Part shown: piece by piece, positions 31,506 to 40,758 of the stretch | Position numbering within the stretch: position 1 is the first letter of the stretch | Layout: each line of letters begins with the position of its first letter | Source of the DNA: Nanobdellati archaeon | GTDB lineage: Archaea > Nanobdellota > Nanobdellia > Woesearchaeales > GCA-2686295 | Length of the DNA stretch: 45,299 nucleotides | Assembly (NCBI GenBank): GCA_014384375.1 | Contig: JACNFY010000014.1 | Span: 1 to 45,299 of the forward strand | Reading direction: 5' to 3' | Notes under the pieces: generated by a model | Seen by the model: the letters and a program-made list of their open reading frames with translations, nothing else | Database searches by the model: none | Told to the model about the DNA's origin: nothing | Translations under genes and position numbers: made by a program

Positions 31506-32699
31506 ATGGGATACGAAGACTTGAGAACACCAAAACAAGTAGCTGATTTAGTTACAAGATTGAAAGAAGAGTTAGAGGTTTCTTACGAATTAAGAAAAGA
31601 TGAATTAACAACAAAGAAAGCTGCCAAAGACACAGATCCTGAAGAAAAAATAAAAACAATTAAAGAACTAGACAACCTAGCGACATCAGAAGATGTCGAA
31701 ACTAGAATCATTGATTTCATAACAGAGAGAGGGTTTGACATTCCACCAGAAGCTATAGGAAACGCAGAGTCTGCTCAAGAAGCTATCAGAGATCCTAAGA
31801 ATCTTGAAAAAGCTCTGGAAACTCATTATAATAATAAGACAAAAGAAGTTTCAGGAACATTCAAATTCGTTGCTAGAACAATATCTTTAGCAAATAAAAT
31901 ATTCCAAGTCGATCTTAATGAAGCATATCCTGCACCAATAATTATTTCTACTTTTGACTTATTATCAAGAGTTGCAGATAACACAGCCACAACAGGGCTT
32001 ATGCATTCAATATCGCAATACATCAGCAATGATAGAAGAGAAAAAGGAGGATACAAGGTTTTACCAGAGCTAATGTCTGAAATCTTCGGTGCAATAAATA
32101 AACATTATGATCACCAAATTGAAGACATAAGGAGTTCAAGAGGCAGTCCTGTACAAATAAAAGTAAGAATGAAAAATTACAACGAAAAACACCTTCAAAA
32201 CATAAGATCTTTCTTTTCAGAAGTGCATGATTTAACTCTGCAGGCTGCAACAAATCCTTATTCATTAGATGAGGAAGTAAAGGAAAAAGGTGTAGAGGAA
32301 GTCTTGAAGGATAAAATCTATCAAGCAGCAGAGAATATCTTCGGCGTTAAAATGAATGGCTCCAAATCAGAGCAGTACTTTGTTGATCCCTCAGATATAG
32401 AAAAGATCGCAAGAAGTGAAGGCCCCGAAGGTTTTGAGAACGAGCACGGAGTATCAATAGGGGCTAAGTTTAGGAATATAAGAAACCATACAAAAATTAC
32501 AATACATACTAAAAAAAATGGAGGTTATAACTCAGTTAAAATTCTTTTCAGAGAACCAGTTGATATACACACAGATAGCATGATGTTGCAATTGACTTCC
32601 TTAGCTATTAAAAGAGGATTTGTTGATAGACCAGAGCTTATGGATGGAACAAATAAGACCCACAGATGCATTGAGAGAGGTTATCTGCGAACACAATAA
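31506..32699 (+). CDS. Hypothetical protein
   Basis: 397 residues with no recognised family, signal peptide or membrane helix. The N-terminal third is helical and highly charged; the middle (residues 115-250) is helical with HSISQYISNDRREKGGYKVL; the C-terminal part has beta-like strands (TKITIHTKKNGGYNSVKILFREPVDIHTDSMMLQLTSLAIKRGF) and ends KTHRCIERGYLRTQ. The I-x-I-x-T-K and VKILF strands could be an ACT- or RelA/SpoT-like fold, but nothing decisive is visible. A TATA-like GGTTTAAAAAAAG lies about 28 bases before the ATG. Confidence 0.65.
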   Translation: MGYEDLRTPKQVADLVTRLKEELEVSYELRKDELTTKKAAKDTDPEEKIKTIKELDNLATSEDVETRIIDFITERGFDIPPEAIGNAESAQEAIRDPKNLEKALETHYNNKTKEVSGTFKFVARTISLANKIFQVDLNEAYPAPIIISTFDLLSRVADNTATTGLMHSISQYISNDRREKGGYKVLPELMSEIFGAINKHYDHQIEDIRSSRGSPVQIKVRMKNYNEKHLQNIRSFFSEVHDLTLQAATNPYSLDEEVKEKGVEEVLKDKIYQAAENIFGVKMNGSKSEQYFVDPSDIEKIARSEGPEGFENEHGVSIGAKFRNIRNHTKITIHTKKNGGYNSVKILFREPVDIHTDSMMLQLTSLAIKRGFVDRPELMDGTNKTHRCIERGYLRTQ

Positions 32700-32731
32700 A
32701 TTATTTAAACTTTTAATTTCTTAATTTCTTT

Positions 32732-33865
32732 ATGACTGAAAGAGTGGTGATAGCAGGTTCTGGCTTTGGCGGATTGGATACTGCTTTAAAACTCAGAGAG
32801 AAGAACAAGAAAGAAGAGATAATAGTCATTGACAAGAGTTCCTTCTTCACCTCCCAAATCTCACTTTACAAACTCATTTCTGGAAGGACAAAAAAGAAAA
32901 GAATAACTATAAACCTCGAAAAACTGTATAAAAAACACAATATCAAATTCTACAAGGATGAGATAGTACAAGTCAAGCCATTGGAGAAAGCAATAATAAC
33001 AATGGCAAGAAAAATCAATTTTGACTATCTTGTGTTGGCTATCGGCGGTGTCACCGACTACTTCGGAACAGAGGGAATAAAAGAAAACTCTTTTGAGTTG
33101 AAGAAAATCATCGATGCAGAGAAAATAAACAAGCATGTAGAGGAAGAGATTGAGAAGTCAAAGTACTACACTGAGCCGATAAACATAGTGATATGCGGGG
33201 GAGGATTGACAGGTGTAGAGACTGCTGCTGAAATCGCAGATTTGACCAGAAAAAAAGCTAGGGTAATAATCATAGAAGCATATCAAACTATCATGAATGG
33301 TTTCAGTAAGAAAGCAATAAACTATGCTGAGAAAATCCTGAAAAAGAAAGGAATAACTATCAAGACAAACAGCCACATAAAGAAAGCAGAGAAAGGAAAA
33401 GTAATCCTTAAAGACGGAACTGAAGTATATAGCAGCATGATAATCTGGTGCGGAGGAATAAAACCAAACCCTTTAACACATAAAACAGGTTTGAGAACGA
33501 ATGAAAAAGGAGCCATAATGACTAATGACTTCCTGCAAACAAGCCATCCACACATCTATGCCATCGGTGACTGTTCATATATGTACAAGAATCCGCAACC
33601 AACAACAGCGTTTACAGCAACCCAACAAGCAAACATAGTCGCGTGGAACATACACGCAGATATAACTAAAAAAGACAAGAAAGCATTCATGCCTAAAGAC
33701 TGGCCATACCTAATAGCTCTTGGGAAAAGAAAAGGCATAATGATAAGAAAGAATTCCATAAAAACAGGATTAACTCCTTCAATAATCAAAAAATTTATAG
33801 AGAAACAATACCTATTCACTCGAAAACACCGGCGATGGCCACTTAGTAAGATAGAATTTAAATGA
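32732..33865 (+). CDS. NADH dehydrogenase-like FAD oxidoreductase
   Basis: 377 residues of the type II NADH dehydrogenase/sulfide-quinone reductase family. The FAD site is VVIAGSGFGGLDTALKL at the N-terminus, the NAD(P)H site VICGGGLTGVETAAEIA near residue 150, and the second FAD motif HIYAIGDCSY near residue 275. FTATQQANIVAWNI follows, as in Ndh proteins. It would oxidise NADH or a similar donor and pass electrons to a quinone or soluble acceptor. The usual C-terminal membrane-binding amphipathic helix is short here. Its stop overlaps the argS start (ATGA), so the two are co-translated. Confidence 0.85.
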   Translation: MTERVVIAGSGFGGLDTALKLREKNKKEEIIVIDKSSFFTSQISLYKLISGRTKKKRITINLEKLYKKHNIKFYKDEIVQVKPLEKAIITMARKINFDYLVLAIGGVTDYFGTEGIKENSFELKKIIDAEKINKHVEEEIEKSKYYTEPINIVICGGGLTGVETAAEIADLTRKKARVIIIEAYQTIMNGFSKKAINYAEKILKKKGITIKTNSHIKKAEKGKVILKDGTEVYSSMIIWCGGIKPNPLTHKTGLRTNEKGAIMTNDFLQTSHPHIYAIGDCSYMYKNPQPTTAFTATQQANIVAWNIHADITKKDKKAFMPKDWPYLIALGKRKGIMIRKNSIKTGLTPSIIKKFIEKQYLFTRKHRRWPLSKIEFK

Positions 33866-35556
33866 ACTACAGACAAGAAATAATAAAAATCTTGGAGAAA
33901 GAAACCAAACTAAATGAGAAAGAGATAGAAGCACTGCTTGAAAAACCTCCCTCACTAGAATTCGGAGACTTTGCCTTTCCATGCTTCGTTCTGTCTAAGA
34001 AGCTGAAAAAAGCACCACACTTGATTGCAGAAGAATTATTGAAAAAGATAAAACCTAACAACAAGATAAGCAAGATAGAAGTGAAAGGACCATACCTAAA
34101 CTTCTTCATAAACAAGAAGCTATGGAACAAAGAAGTTATAGAAAAAGTTCTGAAAGAAGGAGAAAACTATGGAAAAGGTAAGAAAAAGAAAGAGAAAATA
34201 ATGATAGAGTACCCTGCGCCGAACACCAACAAGCCACTACACTTAGGACATGTTAGGAACATGCTACTAGGAAAAAGCCTGGCAAACATTCTTGAGTCGC
34301 AGGGATACAAGATCATACATGTCAACCTGAACAACGACCGCGGTATCCACATATGCAAATCAATGCTTGCATACAAGAAATGGGGGAAAAACAAGCAACC
34401 CAACAAGAAGTCAGACCGTTTCGTAGGCGACTTCTACGTATTATACACGAAGAAAGCTAAAAAAGACGAGAAACTAGAGATAGAAGCATATGACATGCTG
34501 AAAAAATGGGAGGAAGGAGACAAGGAGACAAGAGCGCTATGGAAGAAAATGAACTCCTGGGCAATGAAAGGTTTTAACGAGACCTACAAGAAGTTCGGGA
34601 TAAAGTTTGACAAAACCTACAATGAAAGCGAGCACTATGAGAAAGCAAAAGATATCGTGTTAGAAGCCTATAAGAAAAGAAAACTAAAGAAGGACGAACA
34701 AGAGAATATCATCGTGGAACTAGAAAGATATGGGTTACCAAACAAGATTCTCCTAAGAGCTGACAAAACAGCTGTTTATATGACTCAAGACATAAACTTG
34801 GCGAAATTAAAGTATGACGACTTCAAGATGGACCGCTCAATCCACGTTGTTGGCTCAGAGCAGAATCTGCACTTCAAGCAGTTATTTAGAATTCTCAAGA
34901 TAATAGGATTCAAGAACACAGAAGGATTGCATCACTTGAGCTATGGAATGATATACCTGCCTGAAGGCAAGATGAAATCAAGGGAAGGCAGTGTTGTGGA
35001 CGCAGATGATCTGATAGATGAAATAATATCAATGGCCAAGAAAGAAGTTAAGAAAAGACACAAGCTAAGCAATGAGGAACTAGAAAAAAGAAGTAAACAG
35101 ATAGGGTTCGGAGCGTTGAAATTCTTCATACTGAAATATGAGCCTGCAAAGGACTTTGTCTTTAACCCTAAAGAATCGATATCATTCGAAGGAGAGACAG
35201 GCCCGTACATACAATACGCACATGCAAGGATAAGCTCTATACTGGATAAGAGCAAAGATAAACCAATAGGTGTTGACTACTCAAAGCTCAACAGCAAGGA
35301 AGAACAACTGTTGATATCAAAACTTGCCGAATACCCAAAAAAGGTGGAAGAAGCATCTAATAACTACAAGCCATCCTTAGTTTCGCGCTACTTGCTTGAG
35401 CTAGCGCAGAATTTCAACGAATTCTACCACGAACATCCTATTCTAAGAACAGAGCCAACGCTGAGAGGTGCAAGGATTGCGCTGATACTTGCGATAAAAA
35501 GAGTATTGAAAAACGGATTGGCATTGCTAGGCATAGAAGCGCCTGAGAAGATGTGA
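33862..35556 (+). CDS. argS: Arginyl-tRNA synthetase
   Basis: 564 residues, normal for ArgRS. The N-terminal Add-1 domain (residues 1-105, with FGDFAFPCF and VKGPYLNFFI) binds the tRNA D-loop corner. The class I signature is HLGH in APNTNKPLHLGHVRN near residue 122. The second signature appears as GKMKSREG near residue 371. The C-terminal anticodon-binding domain has GETGPYIQYAHAR and NEFYHEHPIL...RIALILAIKRVLKNGLALLGIEAPEKM. It charges tRNA-Arg; a tRNA-Ar g(TCG) gene with an intron lies 2.7 kb upstream. Confidence 0.97.
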   Translation: MNYRQEIIKILEKETKLNEKEIEALLEKPPSLEFGDFAFPCFVLSKKLKKAPHLIAEELLKKIKPNNKISKIEVKGPYLNFFINKKLWNKEVIEKVLKEGENYGKGKKKKEKIMIEYPAPNTNKPLHLGHVRNMLLGKSLANILESQGYKIIHVNLNNDRGIHICKSMLAYKKWGKNKQPNKKSDRFVGDFYVLYTKKAKKDEKLEIEAYDMLKKWEEGDKETRALWKKMNSWAMKGFNETYKKFGIKFDKTYNESEHYEKAKDIVLEAYKKRKLKKDEQENIIVELERYGLPNKILLRADKTAVYMTQDINLAKLKYDDFKMDRSIHVVGSEQNLHFKQLFRILKIIGFKNTEGLHHLSYGMIYLPEGKMKSREGSVVDADDLIDEIISMAKKEVKKRHKLSNEELEKRSKQIGFGALKFFILKYEPAKDFVFNPKESISFEGETGPYIQYAHARISSILDKSKDKPIGVDYSKLNSKEEQLLISKLAEYPKKVEEASNNYKPSLVSRYLLELAQNFNEFYHEHPILRTEPTLRGARIALILAIKRVLKNGLALLGIEAPEKM

Positions 35557-35558
35557 TT

Positions 35559-36245
35559 CTAAACAGTCTCCTTCAACCAACTAAGAATCAATTCAGAAAG
35601 AGTGTCTTCCACAAACATGTTAGTGCCATGCCCTGCGTTCTCATACAGCATGAACTTCTTCTTGCCAGTTGCAGTTTCATGCAAAATCAAGGAATCGTCA
35701 GCTGACTGTGTATCCTCTTTGCTTGTGACAATGAAAATTGCTCTGTCATAAGTTCTAACATTTTCCAAAGTTTCAACACTCTTATAGTCCAAGCTTGGAG
35801 ATAAGAGAATTATTGATTTGACATCTTTGTCTTGTACAGCATACTTCAATGCAATATTGGCACCAATGCTAGCTCCTATAATACCAACATCAGTAACGCC
35901 TTTTTCTTGCAAGTAACTCATTGCAACTTCAACATCCAAGACAGATCTGCTAAATTCAACCTCTGAAAACTGTTTCCAGTTCAGGTCGCTCATTCCATGT
36001 CCGCGAAGATCAATAGCAATAACATTGAAGCCATTTGAAGTCAATTCAGGAGCAAACTCGTTCCAATCATTCTTACCCTTATTCAACATGTGGAGCAGTA
36101 TAACCCCTTTAGTGCTCTCTGCAGGAAAGAAATTAGCTGATATCTTAACATCATCTGTTGTTTTTATAAAAAAAGGATTTACATCACCTGAAGTGGTACA
36201 TGCTGTCAATAACAATAAACCCAAGAATAACAGTATTCTTCTCAT
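35559..36245 (-). CDS. Lipoprotein alpha/beta hydrolase
   Basis: 228 residues. The signal MRRILLFLGLLLLTAC ends in a lipobox with Cys16, so the enzyme is probably anchored outside the membrane. Alpha/beta-hydrolase features: ILLHMLNKGKNDW (oxyanion region), AIDLRGHGMSD, nucleophile elbow GASIGAN (Ser near residue 126), an acid in SKEDTQSAD, and the catalytic His in ENAGHGTNMF. Likely an esterase/lipase or dienelactone hydrolase-like enzyme acting on external substrates. Convergent with argS, two bases apart. Confidence 0.88.
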   Translation of the reverse strand: MRRILLFLGLLLLTACTTSGDVNPFFIKTTDDVKISANFFPAESTKGVILLHMLNKGKNDWNEFAPELTSNGFNVIAIDLRGHGMSDLNWKQFSEVEFSRSVLDVEVAMSYLQEKGVTDVGIIGASIGANIALKYAVQDKDVKSIILLSPSLDYKSVETLENVRTYDRAIFIVTSKEDTQSADDSLILHETATGKKKFMLYENAGHGTNMFVEDTLSELILSWLKETV

Positions 36246-36343
36246 AAAAAAAGGAATAGATTTCTTGTTTTTTAAAACTTACGAAAGAGTTGTAACTATT
36301 GGACAATAGAAACTTTTAAATATCTGCTTACATCCTCCGACAC

Positions 36344-36817
36344 ATGAAGGCCCATATGCTTGAAAAACCAAAAACTAATCTTAGCTCTGTAATAGATGAA
36401 CTTCTAGAAAAAACTTATAGTTATAGAGATGTTGGAGAGCTATTCACAAGAGGACTAGTGAAAAAAAGAACCGACATAAACGCATTTAGTAATCATATAC
36501 CAGCACATAAACTCCAAAGAATAAGAAGCGAGACAATGCGCAAACTAAAAGTATACTTTGCAGATATACCTTCACAAAAACCGCATTATCTAGGAACTGA
36601 ACTAACTATAATCAGACAAGTCAACGAGAATACACTCCTCGGAACAATAAACAACATCTTAGAGGGAGAAGGCACTGAAGGTCTTGAATCAATAGGAAAA
36701 GCTGTTCATGAAGGCTCAGATGAATATGTAAGAAGAAATCCTCAGGCAAAAACCATGAACATTTCTCAGTTCAAGGAGTACAACTGTATTCTTATGTATC
36801 TACAAAAACTTCTATAG
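36344..36817 (+). CDS. Hypothetical helical protein
   Basis: 157 residues, no family recognised. Helical N-terminus (LSSVIDELLEKTYSYRDVGELFTRG) containing a possible helix-turn-helix with YSYRDVGELF; the rest lacks motifs. A TATA-like CTTTTAAATATC (36311-36322) lies about 28 bases before the first ATG, suggesting leaderless translation from 36344; Met5 is an alternative. Divergent from the lipoprotein hydrolase. Confidence 0.6.
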   Translation: MKAHMLEKPKTNLSSVIDELLEKTYSYRDVGELFTRGLVKKRTDINAFSNHIPAHKLQRIRSETMRKLKVYFADIPSQKPHYLGTELTIIRQVNENTLLGTINNILEGEGTEGLESIGKAVHEGSDEYVRRNPQAKTMNISQFKEYNCILMYLQKLL

Positions 36818-36861
36818 AAATGCTTAAGAGTGATAAAATAAAGAGAAATCCTCCATTGTAA

Positions 36862-37407
36862 TCATAACTTCGCCTTAACAACCTTCTCTGAAACGATTGC
36901 TGAGTTACCTGCAGGGTCTTCTACAGTCATCTTAAGCTTTTCCTGACCCCACATCACTCTTGTGAGCTTCTTTATGATATTCTTGGCTTTCTTGATATCT
37001 GATTTGTCCTCTGATTCGTCACGCAGAATCTCCACTTGCTTCTTCACCCTATTGAGAATACCTTCAATATTCGTAACATAACCATTAGAAGCCTCACCTG
37101 GCTCTATGCTCCCTACATGTGGTATTCTAACAGTTGCAGTACTTGACTTAACAACCCTTATCTTCATGTCATCCTCAGAATCAACCTCTATAACATACTT
37201 GACAGGGCCATGCTCCTCTACAGTCTCAACATCTGCCTTATGATAATTACACTCAGAATTAGAACAATCCATAGAAAAAATGTAGATTTTACCAAAGTAA
37301 GGTATATCTCTCTCAGCCTCTCTCAAAGTAAGTGTCTTTTGATGACAAAAAGGGCAAGTCTCTCCCTCTATAACACTCATTTCTCCCACTTCTTCTTTCT
37401 TGGCCAT
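36862..37407 (-). CDS. ZPR1 zinc-finger domain protein
   Basis: 181 residues with one ZPR1 domain. Zinc ligands CPFCHQKT and CSNSECNYHKADVE (two CxxC/CxxxxC pairs) are followed by the beta-rich part with STATVRIPHVGSIEPGEASNGYVTNIEGILNRV, a diagnostic ZPR1 phrase. Eukaryotic ZPR1 chaperones elongation factor eEF1A; archaeal single-domain proteins are thought to act on aEF1A similarly (family knowledge). A TATA-like ATTTAAAT centred about 30 bases upstream makes the ATG at 37407 the likely leaderless start. Confidence 0.88.
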   Translation of the reverse strand: MAKKEEVGEMSVIEGETCPFCHQKTLTLREAERDIPYFGKIYIFSMDCSNSECNYHKADVETVEEHGPVKYVIEVDSEDDMKIRVVKSSTATVRIPHVGSIEPGEASNGYVTNIEGILNRVKKQVEILRDESEDKSDIKKAKNIIKKLTRVMWGQEKLKMTVEDPAGNSAIVSEKVVKAKL

Positions 37408-37551
37408 CACGCTCTTAATCTGAGAAATTTCATTTAAATATATTATGGTATTTTAACATATACTCAAGAAATTCTATAATGAAGCCCAACAAAATTTAAA
37501 AAGAGGAAATACCGTGACTATATGTCTAGTTCTTTAAGAATAAGAAAAGGA

Positions 37552-37947
37552 TTAGTCTTCCCCAATGTTATTGGTTGATTTCGTCCTGAATATCTCTGCA
37601 AAGCTAGGTGTGACAACAACGTAGTCGTCTCCAAACCCAGCAATGTCGCCGTCGATCGCGTCGCAAGTCTTCTTGAGCTTGTTAATGGCTCTCTTCAACT
37701 CAACCAAATCCTTGTCTTTCAAAGGTTTTATATTGATTAAAGCGATTGTGTATCCTTCTCTTAATGAGTCAAGAATCTCCTTTATATCTGAGAAATCCTC
37801 CATCACAAACGGTCGAACTATGATTTTTGAGGTTTTATCTCGCTCTGCCTCTGTATCTATCTCTACATACTCTTCTTCCCCAGCACCTTCTTCGATGTCG
37901 TCGTCATGCTTCCTTGCTAATTTTTTTAGTGAAAAAAGGCTTTTCAT
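37552..37947 (-). CDS. sepF: SepF-like cell division protein
   Basis: 131 residues. After a basic N-terminal helix (MKSLFSLKKLARK, membrane-targeting in SepF) and an acidic linker comes the SepF core: KIIVRPFVMEDFSDIKEILDSLREGYTIALINIKPL, then LVELKRAINKLKKTCDAIDGDIAGFGDDYVVVTPSFAEI. SepF anchors FtsZ to the membrane in archaea that divide with FtsZ. Start: an AGGAGGG ribosome site lies seven bases before the ATG at 37947 but only one base before the ATG at 37953, so the inner start is preferred. Confidence 0.9.
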   Translation of the reverse strand: MKSLFSLKKLARKHDDDIEEGAGEEEYVEIDTEAERDKTSKIIVRPFVMEDFSDIKEILDSLREGYTIALINIKPLKDKDLVELKRAINKLKKTCDAIDGDIAGFGDDYVVVTPSFAEIFRTKSTNNIGED

Positions 37948-38014
37948 AGTCATTCCCTCCTAGAGCGTAATTAATAATTTGATTTGGAATACAAGTATAT
38001 AAAAGTTTCGATTA

Positions 38015-38854
38015 TTAGTGGAGGAAAGCAGCCCCTATAACTCCTGAACTATCACCTAACTTGTTCTTAACGATTTTTACGTTTTTTGCAAGCGCTGGAA
38101 TCACATATCTCTTTACTTCCCTGTTTAACCTTGAGTAAAGCGGCAGATTGCTCAAACCACCGCCAAGAACAATGATGTCAGGATCCAAAGAGTTTATTAT
38201 ATTAACAAAACCAATCCTGAAATAATTATAGGTGTCTTCTACAACCTGTCTTGCTATTAGTTCCTTGGAAGCGAAAATCTTCTCTGGATTCGGGTCCTTA
38301 ATCTTGCCCCCTGCATCCCTGTATCTCCTGACAATTCCGGGCCCAGAACATAATGTTTCAAAATCTTTGTTAGCACTAATTACTGTATGACCGAATTCTC
38401 CTGCACCACCAGTTTTTCCCTTATAGAGCTTCCTGTTTATTATTATACCTCCACCAATTCCTGTACCAAGAATAATCCCAACAACGTTTTTGTAGCCTCT
38501 TGCAGCTCCAATTTTATACTCAGCTAACACAAAGCAATTCGCATCGTTCTCCTGCAAAACTTTCTTTCCAAATGACCTCTCAAGCTCCTTGGCAACATTC
38601 ACTCCTTCAAGGCATTTCAGATTTGAGGGACAAGAAAGAACACCCTTCTCATCAATAACACCTGCGATACTAAGCCCTACAACTGAGAGATTTTTTTTAT
38701 CAAGCTTTTTTATCACAGAGAGAATATTGTTAATTACTACTTTTCTTCCCTTAGAATCCTGTGTTGGCGTTCTTATTCTATTGATTATCTTCCCGTCTTC
38801 AGATACAAGCGCTGCTTCTATCTTTGTCCCGCCAACATCAACTCCTAATCTCAT
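38015..38854 (-). CDS. ROK-family sugar kinase (glucokinase-like)
   Basis: 279 residues. N-terminal phosphate loop LGVDVGGTKIEAAL; VVGIILGTGIGGGIIINRKLYKG with the second phosphate motif; GGAGEFGHTVI, in which E-x-G-H binds sugar; then LCSGPGIVRRY. The full CxCGxxGC zinc motif of ROK kinases is absent: only one Cys of it remains. The adenosine region is VLGGGLSN. Probably phosphorylates glucose or N-acetyl-hexosamine with ATP. A GTGAGGT ribosome site precedes the ATG. Confidence 0.9.
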   Translation of the reverse strand: MRLGVDVGGTKIEAALVSEDGKIINRIRTPTQDSKGRKVVINNILSVIKKLDKKNLSVVGLSIAGVIDEKGVLSCPSNLKCLEGVNVAKELERSFGKKVLQENDANCFVLAEYKIGAARGYKNVVGIILGTGIGGGIIINRKLYKGKTGGAGEFGHTVISANKDFETLCSGPGIVRRYRDAGGKIKDPNPEKIFASKELIARQVVEDTYNYFRIGFVNIINSLDPDIIVLGGGLSNLPLYSRLNREVKRYVIPALAKNVKIVKNKLGDSSGVIGAAFLH

Positions 38855-38906
38855 AATTTTACCTCACTAAAATTATAGGACACTAAAACCTTTTGTTTTA
38901 GTTGTT

Positions 38907-39338
38907 TCATATGGCATCAAACTGTGGAGCGCTCTGCGTTCCAGGCTGCGACTGAGGTCTTACAGGTTGCTTAACCTGTTGCTTTGGAGCAGTTCCAGGC
39001 TCAGCAACATACATTACTAAAGCTGTGTAACCACCTGTCTGAGCTTCGTACTCCGCCCACTCGGTGAATTTGATATCAACAACTGTTTTTCCAACTATAA
39101 AGGCATTAATCTGCTGTTCGAGCTCAGTTTCTCCAGTTGTTGCAAAGATTTTAACCTGAACCTGTCTTGTCGGAGGACCATCTTCATAAGTTATGAAGGC
39201 GCTATAACCACCTGTCTGGTGCTGATAATTAACCCATTCAGTAAGTTTGATGTCAACAACATTCTTTCCCACTATAAAAACATTAACCTGCTGCTCTAAT
39301 TCAACTTCCCCGGTCGCAGCTATGACTCTAGTCAGCAT
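38907..39338 (-). CDS. Tandem-duplicated Cse60-like small domain protein
   Basis: 143 residues made of two near-identical units: residues 4-50 (ATGEVELEQQVNVFIVGKNVVDIKLTEWVNY, QTGGYSAFITY) and 60-107 (ATTGETELEQQINAFIVGKTVVDIKFTEW, QTGGYTALVMY). A Pro/Gln-rich tail follows. Each unit resembles the DUF2758/Cse60 group of small proteins whose core is E-x-x-(I/V)N-x-F...(V/I)DIK...Y-x-A-x-(I/V)-x-Y. Function is unknown; the duplication suggests an intramolecular dimer. Confidence 0.75.
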   Translation of the reverse strand: MLTRVIAATGEVELEQQVNVFIVGKNVVDIKLTEWVNYQHQTGGYSAFITYEDGPPTRQVQVKIFATTGETELEQQINAFIVGKTVVDIKFTEWAEYEAQTGGYTALVMYVAEPGTAPKQQVKQPVRPQSQPGTQSAPQFDAI

Positions 39339-39399
39339 TAAAAATCACCCAGAAGGAAGATAAGATAAAGTGTTTTTAAATGTTTTTAGAAAACTTTGA

Positions 39400-39609
39400 T
39401 TACTTCTTGTAAATAGGACTATGCTTCAGATTATAAAAGAATATATCTTCTGCTCTATTAGGAACAAAGTTCATACGAGCACCTATTTCTTCAAAAGCTT
39501 GTTGCTCTTCTGCAAAGGTTTTATTAACCTTGTTTATAATATCCATAAATCTAGTATTTTCTTGCAACCTTTCCACCAAATCCTTTTCTTCTTGGGTTAG
39601 TTTCATCAT
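39400..39609 (-). CDS. Hypothetical small protein
   Basis: 69 residues, Lys/Glu-rich: MMKLTQEEKDLVERLQENTRFMDIINKVNKTFAEEQQAFEEIGARMNFVPN. Helical, no family recognised. Its start overlaps the upstream stop (ATGA at 39606-39609), so it is translated with the 118-residue protein. Confidence 0.6.
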   Translation of the reverse strand: MMKLTQEEKDLVERLQENTRFMDIINKVNKTFAEEQQAFEEIGARMNFVPNRAEDIFFYNLKHSPIYKK

Positions 39610-39962
39610 GCCTGAAATTCACGGATTATTTTATTCTCATCATAAACATCTACTACGATCTCAATAGGTTTCTCTTCAAAGAATTGTGAAAGATACATAT
39701 TTACAGCAGTATTTATAACAGGGTAACTATGATTAACCCAATTAATAAACATTAAACCCATATAGCTCCCATAAGTGATTGAACCAACGAATTCAGAAGA
39801 CTTGTCTGACAAACCAGGTCCTCTTTTATAGAAGAGAAACAGAACTAGATTGTTATAACAACCATCAATTAACGAAGTATCAACCTTTAGATCATAAGCA
39901 TCAACTATTGTTTCAAGCTTTTCATAAGGGATATCCCTATGCATGTTTTCGTTTTCAGACAT
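39606..39962 (-). CDS. Hypothetical protein
   Basis: 118 residues from ATG 39962, placed about 30 bases after a TATA-like GCTTTATAAC; a TTG at 39986 would add eight residues. Features: IPYEKLETIVDAYDLKVDTSLIDGCYNNLVLFLFYKRG and GLMFINWVNHSYPVINTAVNMYLSQFFEEKPIEIVVDVYDEN. Mixed alpha/beta, no family recognised. Forms an operon with the overlapping 69-residue gene. Confidence 0.6.
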   Translation of the reverse strand: MSENENMHRDIPYEKLETIVDAYDLKVDTSLIDGCYNNLVLFLFYKRGPGLSDKSSEFVGSITYGSYMGLMFINWVNHSYPVINTAVNMYLSQFFEEKPIEIVVDVYDENKIIREFQA

Positions 39963-40059
39963 ACTATCTGTGAAGAAAGAAATCAATTGTTATAAAGCTT
40001 ACCAAAAAATATAAAAACAAGCTATATCATGAACAATTTTAAATTATAGAGGTGTCATA

Positions 40060-40287
40060 ATGGCTAAATTCAAAATCATATATGATAGGGATGCTTGCAT
40101 TGGAGCAGCAGCTTGCGCAGCACTTGATCCTAAGAGATTCGAGATGAACACAGATGGAAAAGCTGACCTGCTCAAAGGCAAAGAAACTAAGCCAGGATTA
40201 TGGGTGCTAGAAGTCAATGACCTTGGTGAGGCACAAGAAGCTGCAGATGGCTGCCCTGTGGATGCTATAAAGATAGAAGAGTTGTAA
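40060..40287 (+). CDS. Ferredoxin with three cluster cysteines
   Basis: 75 residues, single-cluster ferredoxin of the Thermococcus/Pyrococcus type. The cluster motif reads CIGAAAC near residues 12-18 instead of CxxCxxC: the middle Cys is Ala. The remaining ligand is in GCPVDAI. With three Cys the protein more likely holds a 3Fe-4S cluster, or a 4Fe-4S cluster with a non-Cys ligand. Carries electrons between redox enzymes. A GAGGTG ribosome site lies seven bases before the ATG. Confidence 0.9.
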   Translation: MAKFKIIYDRDACIGAAACAALDPKRFEMNTDGKADLLKGKETKPGLWVLEVNDLGEAQEAADGCPVDAIKIEEL

Positions 40288-40406
40288 AATAACACTGGAC
40301 AGCAACACACAGAGTTTATAAAGTATTTCTCTCATTATTTAATTTATGATTAGAGATAGCAGATCATGCAATCAAGAAGTTGTGGGAGAAAACAAAGTGT
40401 TAAGAA

Positions 40407-40643
40407 TTAGTTTGCAACATGCTCGTTCATTCTCTTGAGAACCTTATCAATCTCTTTCTCAGATTTTCCATGAACCATTAGACCTTGCTCGATTGTTTCA
40501 AAGAATGCTGCTCCACAGCCCACACAGTGGACTCCTTCTGCTAACAATATCTCAATCGCAGCTGGAAAGTTTTGTGCGACTTCTCCAATAGTCATATCTT
40601 TGGTTATTTTCTGTTTAGCCACTTTCTGCTTTTGTTTCATCAT
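40407..40643 (-). CDS. DUF1858 redox-disulfide domain protein
   Basis: 78 residues, MMKQKQKVAKQKITKDMTIGEVAQNFPAAIEILLAEG then HCVGCGAAFFETIEQGLMVHGKSEKEIDKVLKRMNEHV. The C-x-x-C in HCVGCG followed by ETIEQG and HG is the signature of the hybrid-cluster-protein-associated DUF1858 domain (ScdA-like N-terminal domain), thought to take part in redox or iron-sulfur repair. It neighbours a ferredoxin gene on the opposite strand. Confidence 0.88.
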   Translation of the reverse strand: MMKQKQKVAKQKITKDMTIGEVAQNFPAAIEILLAEGVHCVGCGAAFFETIEQGLMVHGKSEKEIDKVLKRMNEHVAN

Positions 40644-40758
40644 AATACCTACCTTTTATGAAAATGATTTTAACTATGGTTAATTAATTTATATTTAAAT
40701 GTTTTGAAAATTATAAAAAATCATAAGACATAAAAACCATGAAAACAATCCATTCTGC

